Below, in pieces: positions 34,677-45,423 of a stretch of 64,000 nucleotides of DNA; position 1 is the stretch's first letter; each line of letters begins with the position of its first letter. The notes under the pieces are model-generated. The model searched no databases. It was not told the DNA's origin and worked only from the letters and a program-made list of their open reading frames with translations. The position numbers were made by a program, and so were the translations under genes. Source of the stretch: Limnephilus marmoratus (Eukaryota > Arthropoda > Insecta > Trichoptera > Limnephilidae); NCBI GenBank assembly GCA_917880885.1, contig OU862928.1, forward strand, positions 5,661,721 to 5,725,720, written 5' to 3'.

Positions 34677-35268
34677 CTATTACTCAGTAATACGTAGGAA
34701 TATTTCACATCACGCATGCACCGACAGCCGAAAATAGTATGTTTAATAACACAGCGTTCTCATAAGAAATTTTTAAAAATTAAATCGTAGGTACCTTTAT
34801 ACATAGTTGGCTATGTTATCAAAATTACATAATATTAATAATATTATTTGGATAATTTACGTAGTGCCGTTTTTGTGAAAAATTACGTTAATGACGCTGT
34901 TTGTGTCTTTAAAAATAATAATTTAAGTCAACCACAAAATAAAAGAAGAAAAAAAAGTTTTTGAATTCTGAAAATCACCCTGTACATACAATTTACCACT
35001 ATTTGGCGTATTGAACAAAAAATATCTCAAAGTTTTGGAAGCCGAATTGTTCAATCTTCAGACGATGTGTTCAATATCCAAAAGAATCAAACACTATTTT
35101 TAACCCATGTTCAATATGCATCTTTTAAGTCATAATTTGGGCATATTATAGCTTCAAACTTCGAAAATTGATGTTTACACATTTCCTGTAATACATATGC
35201 ATAAATCGAAAAGACCAAAGTCGAGAATTATTTAGAATTTGCTCGTAAAAACAGAAAAAAACGTCTCC

Positions 35269-35424
35269 TGTAAAATTAGCAAAATGGTTTATTGAACATA
35301 CAAGAACTAGGGCAGCGAGATGTCGCCGAATGTACCATTTTCTCTACATAATATTTAGAGGAAAAAAATTTTTTTCTTGTAGGCTTCTTGTAGGTTGAAG
35401 GTTGGCATTCATCACAACATAACA
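35269..35424 (-). mobile_element. LTR-like segment next to a polypurine tract
   Basis: On the minus strand a purine run (35438-35425, aaaaaaaggaga type) is followed at once by TGTTATGTTGTG, an AATAAA near 35295 and an end TTTTACA at 35269. That is the layout of a 3' LTR beginning just past the gypsy pol. It does not match the LTR at 40174-40323, so it is either from another element or a chimera. Confidence 0.4.
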
Positions 35425-35765
35425 TCTCCTTTTTTTTATAAAAAAAAATAAATATTTTTTTTTTATTTTAATTAACATAATAAATTTGAATTTTCATCTC
35501 TTGTCTCTAAATATTTTTCGACATTTTTTCTTACTACTAAATTATGACATTTTTGACAAAAATTATAATGAAAACATAGATATATATTTAATATTTTTAA
35601 CAAACTAAAAACAGTCTTCTTCGTTAGACAATGCATTTACATTTAATGCATGAAATTATATAAACAAAACAAAAATATTTTTTCTTAAAAACTATGCATT
35701 TTATATATAAACAAAATTAAAACATATAATATGTTTGTATTTTATGTAAACATCTTTAATTAGTT
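35425..35765. other. AT-rich 3' non-coding region of the minus-strand gypsy element
   Basis: Low complexity, no coding frame. It lies between the integrase stop and the purine tract. Confidence 0.5.
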
Positions 35766-36426
35766 TTACATGTATCTGTCAGGAATCTTCACAACTCTTC
35801 CTGATCTAGTAATGACTTGACTTGAGGTAGATGGAACCGCAAAATCTAAACTTGGAAAATACACTTGACTAGTATTCTGACTATTATTTATTACTTCTGA
35901 TGATTGACTGTCTTGTTGACTTTTTTCTTGGCTATTATAATTATTATTTTCATTTGACTTATCATATCTTAAATGAATTCTATTTCTTCTATATCTATTT
36001 CCATTTGAAGTTTCAATTATGTATGACCTTGGACTTTTATTCCACAACTCTTTTACTATTGCTGGCTCCCAATGACTTTCTGGTTTTCTTTTAAAAACTA
36101 CTTTATCCCCAATATTTAATGGTTTTAAATCCTGACTACCTCTATCGGCATATTTTTTTATTTTATTTTGACGATTTTCTGTTTCTTTTTTATATTCTTT
36201 AAATTTGACTACCTTTGGTTTTAATTGACTTTTAGTAGACGGTAAGTTACAACGAAGTTGTCTTGAGATTAATAATTGTGACGGAGAAGGTAAATTCTCT
36301 TTTGGCGTTGTACGATAATGTAATAATGACAAATATGGATCGGTTTTATCTTCTTGACATTTTCTTAAAATATTTTTTATGTTTTTGACTGAACTTTCTA
36401 CTTGTCCGTTTGACTGAGACTTGATA
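35766..36426 (-). pseudogene. Gypsy integrase C-terminal part (after frameshift)
   Basis: The sense resumes near 36426 as 'SQSNGQVESSVKNIKNIL' (holding the catalytic Glu of DDE) and runs through 'LLHYRTTP', 'LGDKV'-like 'IGDKVVFKRK' and 'WEPAIVKE...RRNRIHLR' to a stop at 35766-35768. The tail is Ser/Gln/Asn-rich. It completes the integrase of the frame to the right. Confidence 0.85.
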
Positions 36427-39350
36427 CGGACTTGTTGTTATATGATAAATATCCCATTCATACGTAAATGATTTGAATGCGACTGAATTGAATGGTGGAC
36501 CTCCATCACTGACTAATTCTAATGGTATTCCATGTCGACTGCAAATTGATTTTAAATTTTTTACTACTACATCTGCTGTGTAATGCTTATTCATATTTGC
36601 AATTTCTATATACTTTGAGTAATAATCAACTACTACTAAATAATAAGTATTATTAAATGTTAAAATATCTACACCAATACGTTCCCAAGGGTAGTTTGAT
36701 ATTGGGTGCGATATAAGTGACTCGGGTTGATTAGATGGTTTAAATTTTAGACATGCTTGACATTGTTCAATCATATTTTTAATATCTGAATTCATATTTG
36801 ACCAATATAGAAAATCTCTAACCAATTTCTTTGTTTTTATAATCCCTTGATGCCCTTCATGCATTTTCTTTAATATTTCTGGTATCATAACTGTAGGAAT
36901 TATCAAAGAATGACCTTTAAAAACTAAATCGTTACACACGTTTATTTCTGATTGTATATTCCAATATTGTTTAACTAAAGAATTAATTTTATTTTTAGAT
37001 GTCGGCCAACCTTCAATGTAGTACTTTATTAAAATTTGTAAAGCTGCATCCTCCCTAGTTGCTTTTTTAATTTCTTCTAATTTTTGTGGTGTTACTGCCA
37101 TGTTATTAACTACAGTGTTAACATGTAAATTAATATCACTTTCAAAAGTTAATGTTTCTGTATTTGGCAATGCCGACCTTGATAATGTATCTGCAATGTA
37201 CAAATTTTTTCCGGGAATATATTCTACAATGAGATCATATTTTTGTAAATCTAGCATCATTCTTTGCAATCTGGCTGGTATGTCATATAACGATTTTTTA
37301 AATAAAGTAAATAATGGTTTATGATCAGTTTGCACATATACGGTTTGACCATATAAATATTGATTAAATTTATAACAACCACAAACTATAGCATATAATT
37401 CTTTTTCTATTTGTGCATATTTAGTCTGTGCTGGTGTGAGTGTTTTTGAAGAATATGCTATTGGTCTTTTGTCTTGAATAATGACCATACCTACTGCTGA
37501 TTTTGATGAGTCAACAGATAATGTAATCGGTTTATTTTTATCGTAATGTGTCAAAATTGGTTCTGAACTAATTATATTTTTTAATTCATTGAACGACTTT
37601 TCGTAATTTTCATCCCACAAAAATTCTACGTTTTTCTTTAATAATTGTCTTAATACATTAGTTTTTTCTGACATATTTTTGATGAATGGACTTAAATAGT
37701 TAATCATTCCTAAAAATCTTTGTAATTCTTTTTTATCTTTAGGTGACTTCATTTCCCTAATAGCACTTATTTGTGAATAATCAGCTTTTATTCCTTCATC
37801 ACAAAATATATGACCTAGAAATTTAATTTCTTTGACGTTAAATTTACATTTGCTCATGTTAAATTTTAAATTATTTTCCCGTGCCTTCTCTAACACTTGT
37901 TTTAAAGATTTATCGTGACTCTCTTGATCTTTTCCAAAAACAAAAATATCATCAATAAATATTGTTACTCCTTCAATATTTTCAAATAATTTTTTCATTA
38001 CTCTAGTAAATATTTCTGAAGAACTTTTAATACCAAAAGGTAAACGTTTGAAACAATATCTCCCGAATGGGCTATTGAATGTACATAATTCTGCACTTTC
38101 TTCATCTAACGGAATTGACCAATATCCTGATGTTGCGTCAAGATGAGAAAAAATTTTTGCCCCATGAACTCTATATCTAATTTCCTCAAATGTTGGTAAT
38201 GGATAATGTGACCTTTGTAATGCCTTATTTAAATTTTTGGGATCTAAACATAACCTCAATTTACCATCACGCTTCTCTACGATGACTAACGAACTCACCC
38301 ATTTTGTAGGTTTTGTAATTTTTTCTATAACGTTTTGTTTTACCATTCCATCTAGTGCCTCTTTTAGTCTGTCCATTAGTTTGAAAGGAACTCTGCGTTG
38401 AGCATCTATTGTTGGAATTGCGTTCGGATCCACTGACAGATGACATGTGTACGGTATACATCCAAGACCCTGAAACACATCGTTATATTGCCTTAATAAA
38501 TTTTCAGTATTTTTATAGTTCACAAAAGAATTTTGATAAATTTTTTGAACTAAATTTATTTTTTCACACATCTTTAAACCAATTATTGTTTGGCATTTAA
38601 ATTTACATACTATGAATGTTATTAATTGACTTTTGTTTTCATTGTAATAACATTTTAAATTACATTCTCCAATTATGGGTACAATAAATCCTCCAAATGC
38701 TGTCACTTTAGCATTCGTGTTTCTTAGTAACGACTTAGGTATTTTTAATTTATTAAAATTTTCTATCGAAATCATATTTGCCATCGCTGCTGTGTCGATT
38801 ATGGCATTTATTTTACAATTATTAATTGTTATTTCAATTATCCAATTTGTATTATGCAAATTATTAACATTTTGGATATTAATATGACTTATAAATAATT
38901 CCTCATTCACATTGTTAGACTCTGACTTGATTTTAAAATCATTGACTGGAATATTTAAATTAGACATGTAGCAATCATAACTTTGTTTGTTTACATTTGA
39001 ATTGTTTTGACAGATTTTCTGAGTATTATTATTCAAAATTAGTTGACCACTCTTATGTACTGAATTATTTTGACAATATTTATCTAAGTTCAAGTCTAAA
39101 TTGATTGCACCAATATTAAAATCTAAATCACTATTATTATTAGAAAATAACATTCCTACATTATGTTTAGAATTAATATTTTTATTGTAGCACATTTTCG
39201 AAAAATGACCAAAGGAATGACATTTGTGGCACTTAACTCTCATTGCCGGACATCTGGTGCGATGAATTTCTCCGCATCGTTTACATGATTGTACTTTTGA
39301 ATTACTTCTCTGCGAGAATTGAAATGACCTTTCCTTTCTGACTGGATTAT
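36427..39350 (-). pseudogene. Gypsy pol: zinc knuckles, protease, RT, RNase H, integrase
   Basis: The open frame on the minus strand starts before the first ATG at 39243. Two knuckles lie at 39300-39180 (CKRCGEIHRTRC and CHKCHSFGHFSKMC). The protease shows 'AIIDTAAMANMIS', DTAA in place of the usual DTGA. The RT has 'LDATSGYWSIPL', 'LPFGIKSS' and catalytic 'FIDD'. The RNase H has 'LSVDSSKSAVG' and 'ELYAIVCG', with 'TDHKPL'. The integrase has 'HEGHQGIIKTKK', 'CQACLKFK', 'GVDIL' and 'LVSDGG'. Near 36426 a frameshift cuts the core before the DDE Glu. About 970 residues are otherwise unbroken. Confidence 0.92.
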
Positions 39351-40039
39351 GACTTGTGTACTGGTTTGACTGACTTCCAAATCGATTCCTTGATGGACTT
39401 CTTTGGTTTCTTGACGGACTTCTTCGGTCTTGACGTATTCATCAATGTATCCCGACGACTGTGAATATTATGTATTTCACTAGTAGAATGAAATTCTTCT
39501 TGAAGTTCTGTTACAGCTTCATTTGACAACAACATATTTTGAGCAATATTGAATGCTTTGTCAGTGTCAATATCGGATTGTTGTAATAGATTTTCTCGAA
39601 TTCTGAAGTGTTTTTTGTGCATATTTATGATAAAAATATCTTTTAAAATATCATCTGCCATATTTCCAAATTCGCATGACGCAATGTACTTACGAAGTGA
39701 CAAAAAAAAATCTTGAAAATTTTCATCTTCTCTTTGTCTTCTTGTGAAAAATTTATATCTTTCCATTGTTTTATGTTTTTTCGGGGTAAAATAATCCTCA
39801 AACTTTTTAATAACCACGGCGTATTTTGCTGTCTTATTATCGACATCGGTCCATGTGTTGAAAATTTCGATAGCATTCTTGCCCATTGAAAATAAAAGTA
39901 GAGCAACTTTTTTGGAATCTGTAGCGGTGTGTTGATTGCATGCTTGCAAAAATAATTCAAATTTTAAGATCCACTTTGACCAGTTGTGTGATAGATTTCC
40001 ATCGAAACTCATTGGCGGACAGGCGTTTACACTCGCCAT
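39347..40039 (-). pseudogene. Gypsy gag
   Basis: I take the ATG at 40039 ('MASVNACPPMSFDGNLSHNW'); the frame is open 7 codons further up. 'NWSKWILKFELFLQA' and 'RRQREDENFQDFFLSLRK' match the retrotransposon gag (capsid) family. Near the end the frame turns Lys-rich and stops at 39347, while the pol frame there reads on into the zinc knuckles, so a frameshift near 39400-39430 probably split gag from its nucleocapsid. An in-life frameshift signal is also possible, but I see no slippery heptamer. Confidence 0.8.
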
Positions 40040-40151
40040 TTTTGTTTTAATTTTAATCACTTAGAATCTTTTCAATCTTTTCAATCTTTTATAATTTCAC
40101 GTAACGTATTATTTTTAAATAAACTTTACACTTGAGACTTTGATGTTTTTT

Positions 40152-40165
40152 AACTTCTGACACCA
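40152..40165 (-). promoter_or_regulatory. Primer-binding site of the minus-strand gypsy element
   Basis: Minus strand TGGTGTCAGAAGTT directly follows the LTR. Its complement ends ACTTCTGACACCA, consistent with a tRNA-Leu 3' end. It lies 112 bp before the gag ATG. Confidence 0.65.
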
Positions 40166-40173
40166 TATTATAA

Positions 40174-40323
40174 TGTTATCTATTAATAAGATTTATTTTT
40201 ATGAAATAACATTTATTTGGAATAATAATTTTACATGTTGAACAGAGAGTACAAAGGTACCAAGTCTGTGATCCCATTTCCGGATCAGCCATAGACAATA
40301 GTTGTATCATAGAGATCTTAACA
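40174..40323 (-). repeat. Gypsy 5' LTR (150 bp), copy B
   Basis: Near-identical to 19323-19472. On the minus strand it starts TGTTAAGATC and ends ATAACA. Right of it (40324 on) the CR1-like spacer unit resumes with actttatatgcataa. Confidence 0.85.
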
Positions 40324-40636
40324 TAACACTTTATATGCATAATAATAATAATAATAATGTATTTTTCCTTCTCCTATCAAGCCCATCTGTTTGTAACATA
40401 ATCAGTGAAATTGTTAGTAATCTCATACTTACGGTAAACCCATATAAATCTTGGAAAAAAATAATGATAAATAAATCTGGGAAAAAAATGATTATAGTTA
40501 TGTACTGTTTTTGGACATATTTTTGTATGCTCTTTATGATGAAAAATTATCTCTTACCTGTACTCTTATACCTGCTTGGGGTACAGTTAACGTGTACTTA
40601 AATATTCATTTTTTTATATAATTTTAGTCACACGAA
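40324..40636 (+). repeat. Remainder of CR1-like spacer repeat unit 3 and ORF2 leader
   Basis: From actttatatgcataa through an (AAT)n stretch to tcttggaaaaaa the sequence continues the unit broken off at 19314. The word actttatat is present on both sides of the 21-kb insertion. The last 120 bp before ORF2 do not match the unit. Confidence 0.75.
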
Positions 40637-42603
40637 ATGATTGATATTAATATACAAATAGAAAACCACGGAAACATAATTACTTCTGAAACTAATGACG
40701 CCTCAATGTGCATAGATATTCTAAAACCCTACAAACGATTAAAAATATTTTCAACAAATATTCGGAGTATTGACAAGAACTATAATAACCTACTTGTAAC
40801 ACTTGCCGGTTTGAATAATATTTTTGACGTAATAATCTTAACTGAATGTTGGATCAAATCAAATTACACTCACAAAAACATTGCAGGATTTACAGTTTTC
40901 AATACACAAAATAATAAAACGCAGTCAGATGGAGTAATCGTCTATGTAAAATCCGAGCTAGACCCGATTATTTCTGAATTACTCATCGAAAATGCCAACT
41001 GCCTTAAAATAAAAACCAACCAAACCACAATTCTTGCACTATACAGGTCACCTAAGCAACAAAATACTTCAGCCTTCCTCAGATCCTTAGACTTGGCATT
41101 ATTGAACTATAAACCAAATGAAGAGCTAATGGTAATCGGTGACAATAACATTGATCTACTTAAGCTCATGTCAACACAAACGCTCGATTATAAAAATCTA
41201 ATGACGCAACACGGCCTTGTCTCTTATATTAATGCTCCAACTAGAGTAACAGACACGACCAAATCATGTATTGACCACATATTCGTAAGAACAAAAAAAA
41301 ATGCGATAGCAACTGTATACCAATCAACTATAACTGACCACTTCTCAACAGTAATTGGCCTTATGAATAAAATACCTATTCCCAAAACAACATGTGATAA
41401 CATAAAAAAGATAAAAGTAAATATCCAAGAACTAACCTCTAAACTTAAATTAGAAAATTGGCTCTCTATTCTAAATTCCACAGATGTAGATATTGCTTTT
41501 AATATCTTTTCTGAGACCCTATTGCAACATATTGAGGCTGTCACCGACGAATCCCCCTTGAACAACTCAAAAAATAAAAAACTGAAACCATGGATTACAG
41601 ACGGCCTTATTTTTTGTATTAAAAAACGGGACAAGCTTCACAAAAACCTACATAACAATCCAAACATACAAGCCCAAATATTTTATAAAAAATACAGAAA
41701 CATATGTATTAACCTCATTAAAATCACCAAAGAAAACTACTACAAAGACAAACTGTCCAGAGCCGGCAATAATAACAAAAAAATTTGGCAAATTATCAAA
41801 GAAATATCTGACACTGACCACCCAATACCATCAATTAATAAACTAAATATAAAGGGACAAGACACTTCCCTAAAAGACCACCCTGATAGTGTGATCAATC
41901 ACATAAATGAATATTTTTGTAATATCGGAAAAAATTTAGCATCACAAATTCTAGATGAGACTTCAACCAATGAAAATGTTCTTGCTGACAAAATCAATAA
42001 ACCTGCTGGTAAAACAAATAATATACTCATATTAAACCCCACTAACTCTGCTGAAATTTCACAAACTATTAAACAATTAAAGCCTTCTAATTCATGTAAT
42101 CACGATAAAATATCCTCAAACATACTCAAAACAATTGAACCTTTTATAAACAAACCACTAGTACATATCATTAATCTCAGTCTCAACAAAGATGTATTTC
42201 CAAATAAACTCAAACTTGCATTAGTTCAACCAATTTTTAAGACTGGAACCCCTACAAACATAACAAACTATAGAACAATTTCTATATTATCATCACTATC
42301 CAAAATTATGGAAAAAATTGTAAAAAAAGACTTATCGACCATCTTACAAAATACAACATACTATCGTCAAACCAGTTTGGCTTCAGGGAAGGGCTAAGCA
42401 CAGATTCGGCTATTTTAGAATTAACATCTCATATAACGCAAGCCCTAGATAATGGTGATAAATGTTTGGCAATATTTCTGGACTTAGCTAAGGCATTTGA
42501 CACAGTCTCTCGTCCAATCCTTCTAGCTAAGCTACGGCAAATCGGTATACAAAGTAAGGCATTTGAATGGTTCAAATCATACCTAACAGATAGAAAGCAA
42601 TGT
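40637..42603 (+). pseudogene. CR1-like ORF2, part 1: endonuclease and RT start
   Basis: ATG 40637. Residues about 35-245 form an APE-type endonuclease ('IFSTNIRSIDKN', 'LTECWI', 'LALYRSP', 'VIGDNNIDLL', 'SCIDHIF', 'ITDHFS'), which nicks the target DNA. The RT fingers follow ('LVQPIFKTGTPTNITNYR', 'SSLSKIMEKIV'). A missing A in the A7 run at about 42322-42328 shifts the frame; the sense continues one frame over through 'SNQFGFREGLST', 'FLDLAKAFDTV' to 'LTDRKQC' at 42603, where a minus-strand element is inserted. Confidence 0.88.
42598..42603 (+). repeat. Target site duplication, left copy (caatgt)
   Basis: Same 6 bp at 44620-44625, either side of the minus-strand insertion. Confidence 0.75.
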
Positions 42604-44619
42604 AATAATAATAATAATAATAAATATCTTTATTAAACAAAAATTAAAGATTTATAATTACAAGAAAAAAAGTACATCTTACAATATTTTAAAAGTAACA
42701 TTAGTACAAAAATTAATAACAAAAAACAATATACATATAAACAGTAGGTACTTAGAGAGTAGAGATTTGTAATTATACATTTAAGTTTCTCGTAACCTGC
42801 CTCACTAGGCTAGCCTGTGTTGAGGCAGTTATTTTACATCAATTTATAATGCTGTGAACATACCTACACTTATATTAGAATGTAATCACTAATCACACAG
42901 TAGATTGCTAATTTCGAATTTGGGTGAGTGCACCCGTAAATGCTCTATCATTATTTTTTATCCAAATTTTTATGTTTTTTTTGAAATTTTTTTGTGAATC
43001 ACATTTTTTTACACTAATTGGAAGAATGTTGTAAAGTCTTGTTGCAAGGTATCTGAAGCTTCGTTGACCAAAAGTAGTATGAGTTATGGGAATTTGTAGT
43101 AAATCTTTGTTATTGTTTCGAGTACAGCGAGAAACTAGTCTTTTTTCATAGTATTTATGTAAGTTTGTGTATAAATGAGTGAGGATTGTTTTTGCATATA
43201 TCTGACGAACGTCAAACACATTCATAGTATTAAAGATAAAGTTCGAGTCCGTAATTAGGGGTAGTCTAAGAATTATTTTTATAATCGTTTTTTGTGCCTT
43301 TATGATTGGATCTAGTGCTGATGCAGTACCGCCTCCCCATGCTATGATACCATACTCAATAACAGATTGACAGACTGCAAAATAAATCATTTTCAAGTGT
43401 TGCAAGTCTAGAAAGTTTCGTATCGTTCTGAAAAAGTGCATGGTTTTTCTTATTTTGTTTGCAATTATTTGAGTGTGAAAATTCCATTTGAGATATGGAT
43501 CAATTGTGAGGCCGAGATACTTCATCTGTGTAGTGCGCTCAATGTACGGACACTGACAAGATTCATCGGAATTCATACATGTGTGTATCCTAATAGAGGC
43601 ATCATCATGAGGTTGACCTGTTATATTTATGCTTGATGTGACATATTTAGTTTTCTCGGTGTTCAATGTGAGTGTATTTGTATCTAACCACTTTTTTACG
43701 ATGTTTATTTCAGTTTCTGCTTTATTGTAGACAGCTAGCCAAGTGTCAGCTTCGAACAGTAAAACAGTATCATCGGCAAAACTAACTATTTTTCCCTGGA
43801 TGTTAATGTTACATAAGTCGTTGATATATAAAAGGAACAAAGACGGTCCTAATATGCTACCTTGTGGTATACCATAGTTAGTTGAGCGCTGATTGCTAAG
43901 TGTGTTCATTATTTTCACTTGTTGCTTGCGTTCATCAAGGTAGCTCTTAAAAAAGTTAAGTTCGTTGCCTGTAATACCGATTATTTGAAGTTTGTTTATT
44001 AATTTATTGTGTGATATTGTATCAAAGGCTTTAGAAAGGTCTAAAAAAATTGATATACATTTTTTGCTTTTGTCAAGGTTTTTTACAATAAAGTCAGTTA
44101 CGGCGGCCATAGCGTCTGCGGTACTCTTGCTTTCTTGAAACCCGTATTGATTTGCTGAGAGTAGTTTATGGCTGTCTAGAAATTTTACTAACTGAGCATT
44201 GATAATTTTTTCAAAAACTTTGGATAGGCTGGTCAGTAGAGTTATTGGTCTGTAATTGTTTATGTCTGTCTTGTTACCTGTTTTATGTATGGGAATAACA
44301 ATACCTTGTTTCAGGTTTGAGGGGAAGTGTCCTTGACTGATACTAAGGTTAATTAGGTATTCTAGGGGCAATGTAATTTCCGTAGACAGTGTTTTCAAAA
44401 TCTTAGTTGTGATTCCATCAACCCCGGCAGAAGAAGTGTTTTTAAGAGAATTGATTATTTTTAGAATCTCTTCCCCTGAAACAGCTTGAAATTTGAATCT
44501 TCTTTTAGGAAATTGAAGTTCTGTTTCAGCGGGTAGATCATTTCCACAATTTTGTAGACGTGAAGCCAGATTTGAACCAATATTTATAAAAAAATTATTG
44601 ATGTAATATTGTTAAGTTA
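42604..44619 (-). mobile_element. 5'-truncated CR1-like element inserted in ORF2
   Basis: On the minus strand it runs from 44619 (truncated) through an RT frame (44601-42908) and a 3' UTR to an (ATT)n tail at 42623-42604. It is flanked by caatgt on both sides. Its 3' UTR shares the 'cacaggct.gcctagtgagg' type word with 12745-12780. Confidence 0.9.
42908..44601 (-). CDS. CR1-like reverse transcriptase, open to the truncation point
   Basis: The frame is uninterrupted from about 44601 ('NNFFINIGSNLASRL') to a TAA at 42908. The first ATG is at 44398, but homology extends upstream, so that is not the true start. RT blocks in order: 'SAGVDGITTKIL', 'YRPITLLTSLSKVFEK', 'NQYGFQESKST', 'FLDLSKAFDTISH', 'GIPQGSILGPSLFL', catalytic 'FADD', 'LGLTIDPYLKW', 'YGIIAWGGG' and a C-terminal 'TFGQRSFRYLATRLYNILP' block. 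No RNase H. The whole RT is intact, while the endonuclease is missing. It is the best-preserved non-LTR frame in the window. Confidence 0.92.
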
Positions 44620-44625
44620 CAATGT

Positions 44626-45132
44626 GTTAAGTTACCATCACTTAAATCATCCCATCCAACCAGAATCAACTTTGGCGTACCACAGGGAAGTGTACTCGGT
44701 CCCATACTTTTTCTCATATACATTAATGACTTATGTAGATTACAAATTGATGGCAATATAATCACCTTTGCCGATGATACTGCCCTAGTACTAAAAAGTA
44801 AAACATGGGAAGAGACATTTCGTAGAGCGGAACTAATACTGCAAAATATCAAACAATGGCTGGATGATAATCTACTTACGTTAAATATATCTAAAACGAA
44901 ATATCTGACATTTAGCCTCAATAACCCAAGTCAACCCTCAATGAATCATGTACTAAAAATACATTCCTGTAAAAATCTCGTTAGATGTATGTGCATTCCA
45001 CTGGAACGAGTAGACTCCATTAAATACTTGGGGGTAATAATTGATAACAAGCTTCGGTGGGAAAACCATGTAATTAATGTCACAAACCGTATACGGAAAC
45101 TGGCATACATCTTCAGAGCATTACGAAACATA
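44626..45132 (+). pseudogene. CR1-like ORF2, part 2: RT palm and thumb
   Basis: It resumes in frame directly after the caatgt copy, with 'INFGVPQGSVLGPILFLIY', catalytic 'FADD' near 44770, 'WLDDNLLTLNISKTKY' and 'IKYLGVIIDNKLRWENH'. No stop occurs before the next insertion at 45133. With part 1 it completes a canonical RT. Confidence 0.9.
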
Positions 45133-45412
45133 ACTAACTAACCATCACACCGTTTCCCCGCAGGGGTAGGCAGAGAGGACGGACCGCCAAACAACTCGGT
45201 CTTGGCACACACTCTTTGCCTCACTCACATTCATACATCGTCTCATACATTCTCTTCTATTATTCTGGCTTTTGACATGACCCGACTCAAGTATCTGATT
45301 CACTTGATCGTGCCATGTCTTCCTCGGGCGTCCCCGACTTCTTCTACCATTCACATTCGCTTCGTATATTCTTCTTACACTACTTCCTTCGTTCATTCGC
45401 TCTACGAAACAT
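45133..45412 (-). mobile_element. 280-bp RTE-like 3' fragment inserted in ORF2
   Basis: It is flanked by an 11-bp duplication tacgaaacata (45122-45132, 45413-45423). On the minus strand it is open from its 5' end: 'SRGRPRKTWHDQVNQILES', 'ECMRRCMNVSEAKSVCQDRV' and 'VWRSVLSAYPCG', then a TGA and a tail ttagttag. This is the C-terminal end widely seen in insect RTE-type elements, heavily 5' truncated. Confidence 0.85.
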
Positions 45413-45423
45413 ATTAAACAAAA

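Larger units (their letters stand above)
31256..35313. mobile_element. 4.06-kb segment with inverted 28-bp ends, nature uncertain
   Basis: 31256-31283 and 35286-35313 are exact reverse complements (28 bp, gccctagttcttgtatgttc...). Near both ends the word tgttcaat recurs three or more times in both orientations (31439, 31518, 31551; 35030, 35047, 35069, 35108), as subterminal transposase sites do. No matching target duplication was found. Alternatively each end is part of an unrelated LTR, since each contains an AATAAA. Confidence 0.4.
35766..40323 (-). mobile_element. Ty3/gypsy retrotransposon, Mag-like, minus strand
   Basis: Reading from the right: 150-bp LTR (40323-40174), primer site (40165-40152), gag (40039-39347), zinc knuckles, protease, RT, RNase H and integrase (to 35766). 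The domain order protease-RT-RNase H-integrase is that of Ty3/gypsy, and the pol resembles the K02A2.6-like (Mag) lineage. No env. A frameshift in gag and one in integrase make it inactive. No matching LTR adjoins its 3' end; the nearest copy is at 19323-19472. Confidence 0.85.

Noticed and set aside
45315..45420. An N-terminal extension of ORF2 part 3 starting at an upstream ATG
   Set aside because: Those codons belong to the antisense of the inserted RTE fragment; the true frame comes from the left of the insertion.
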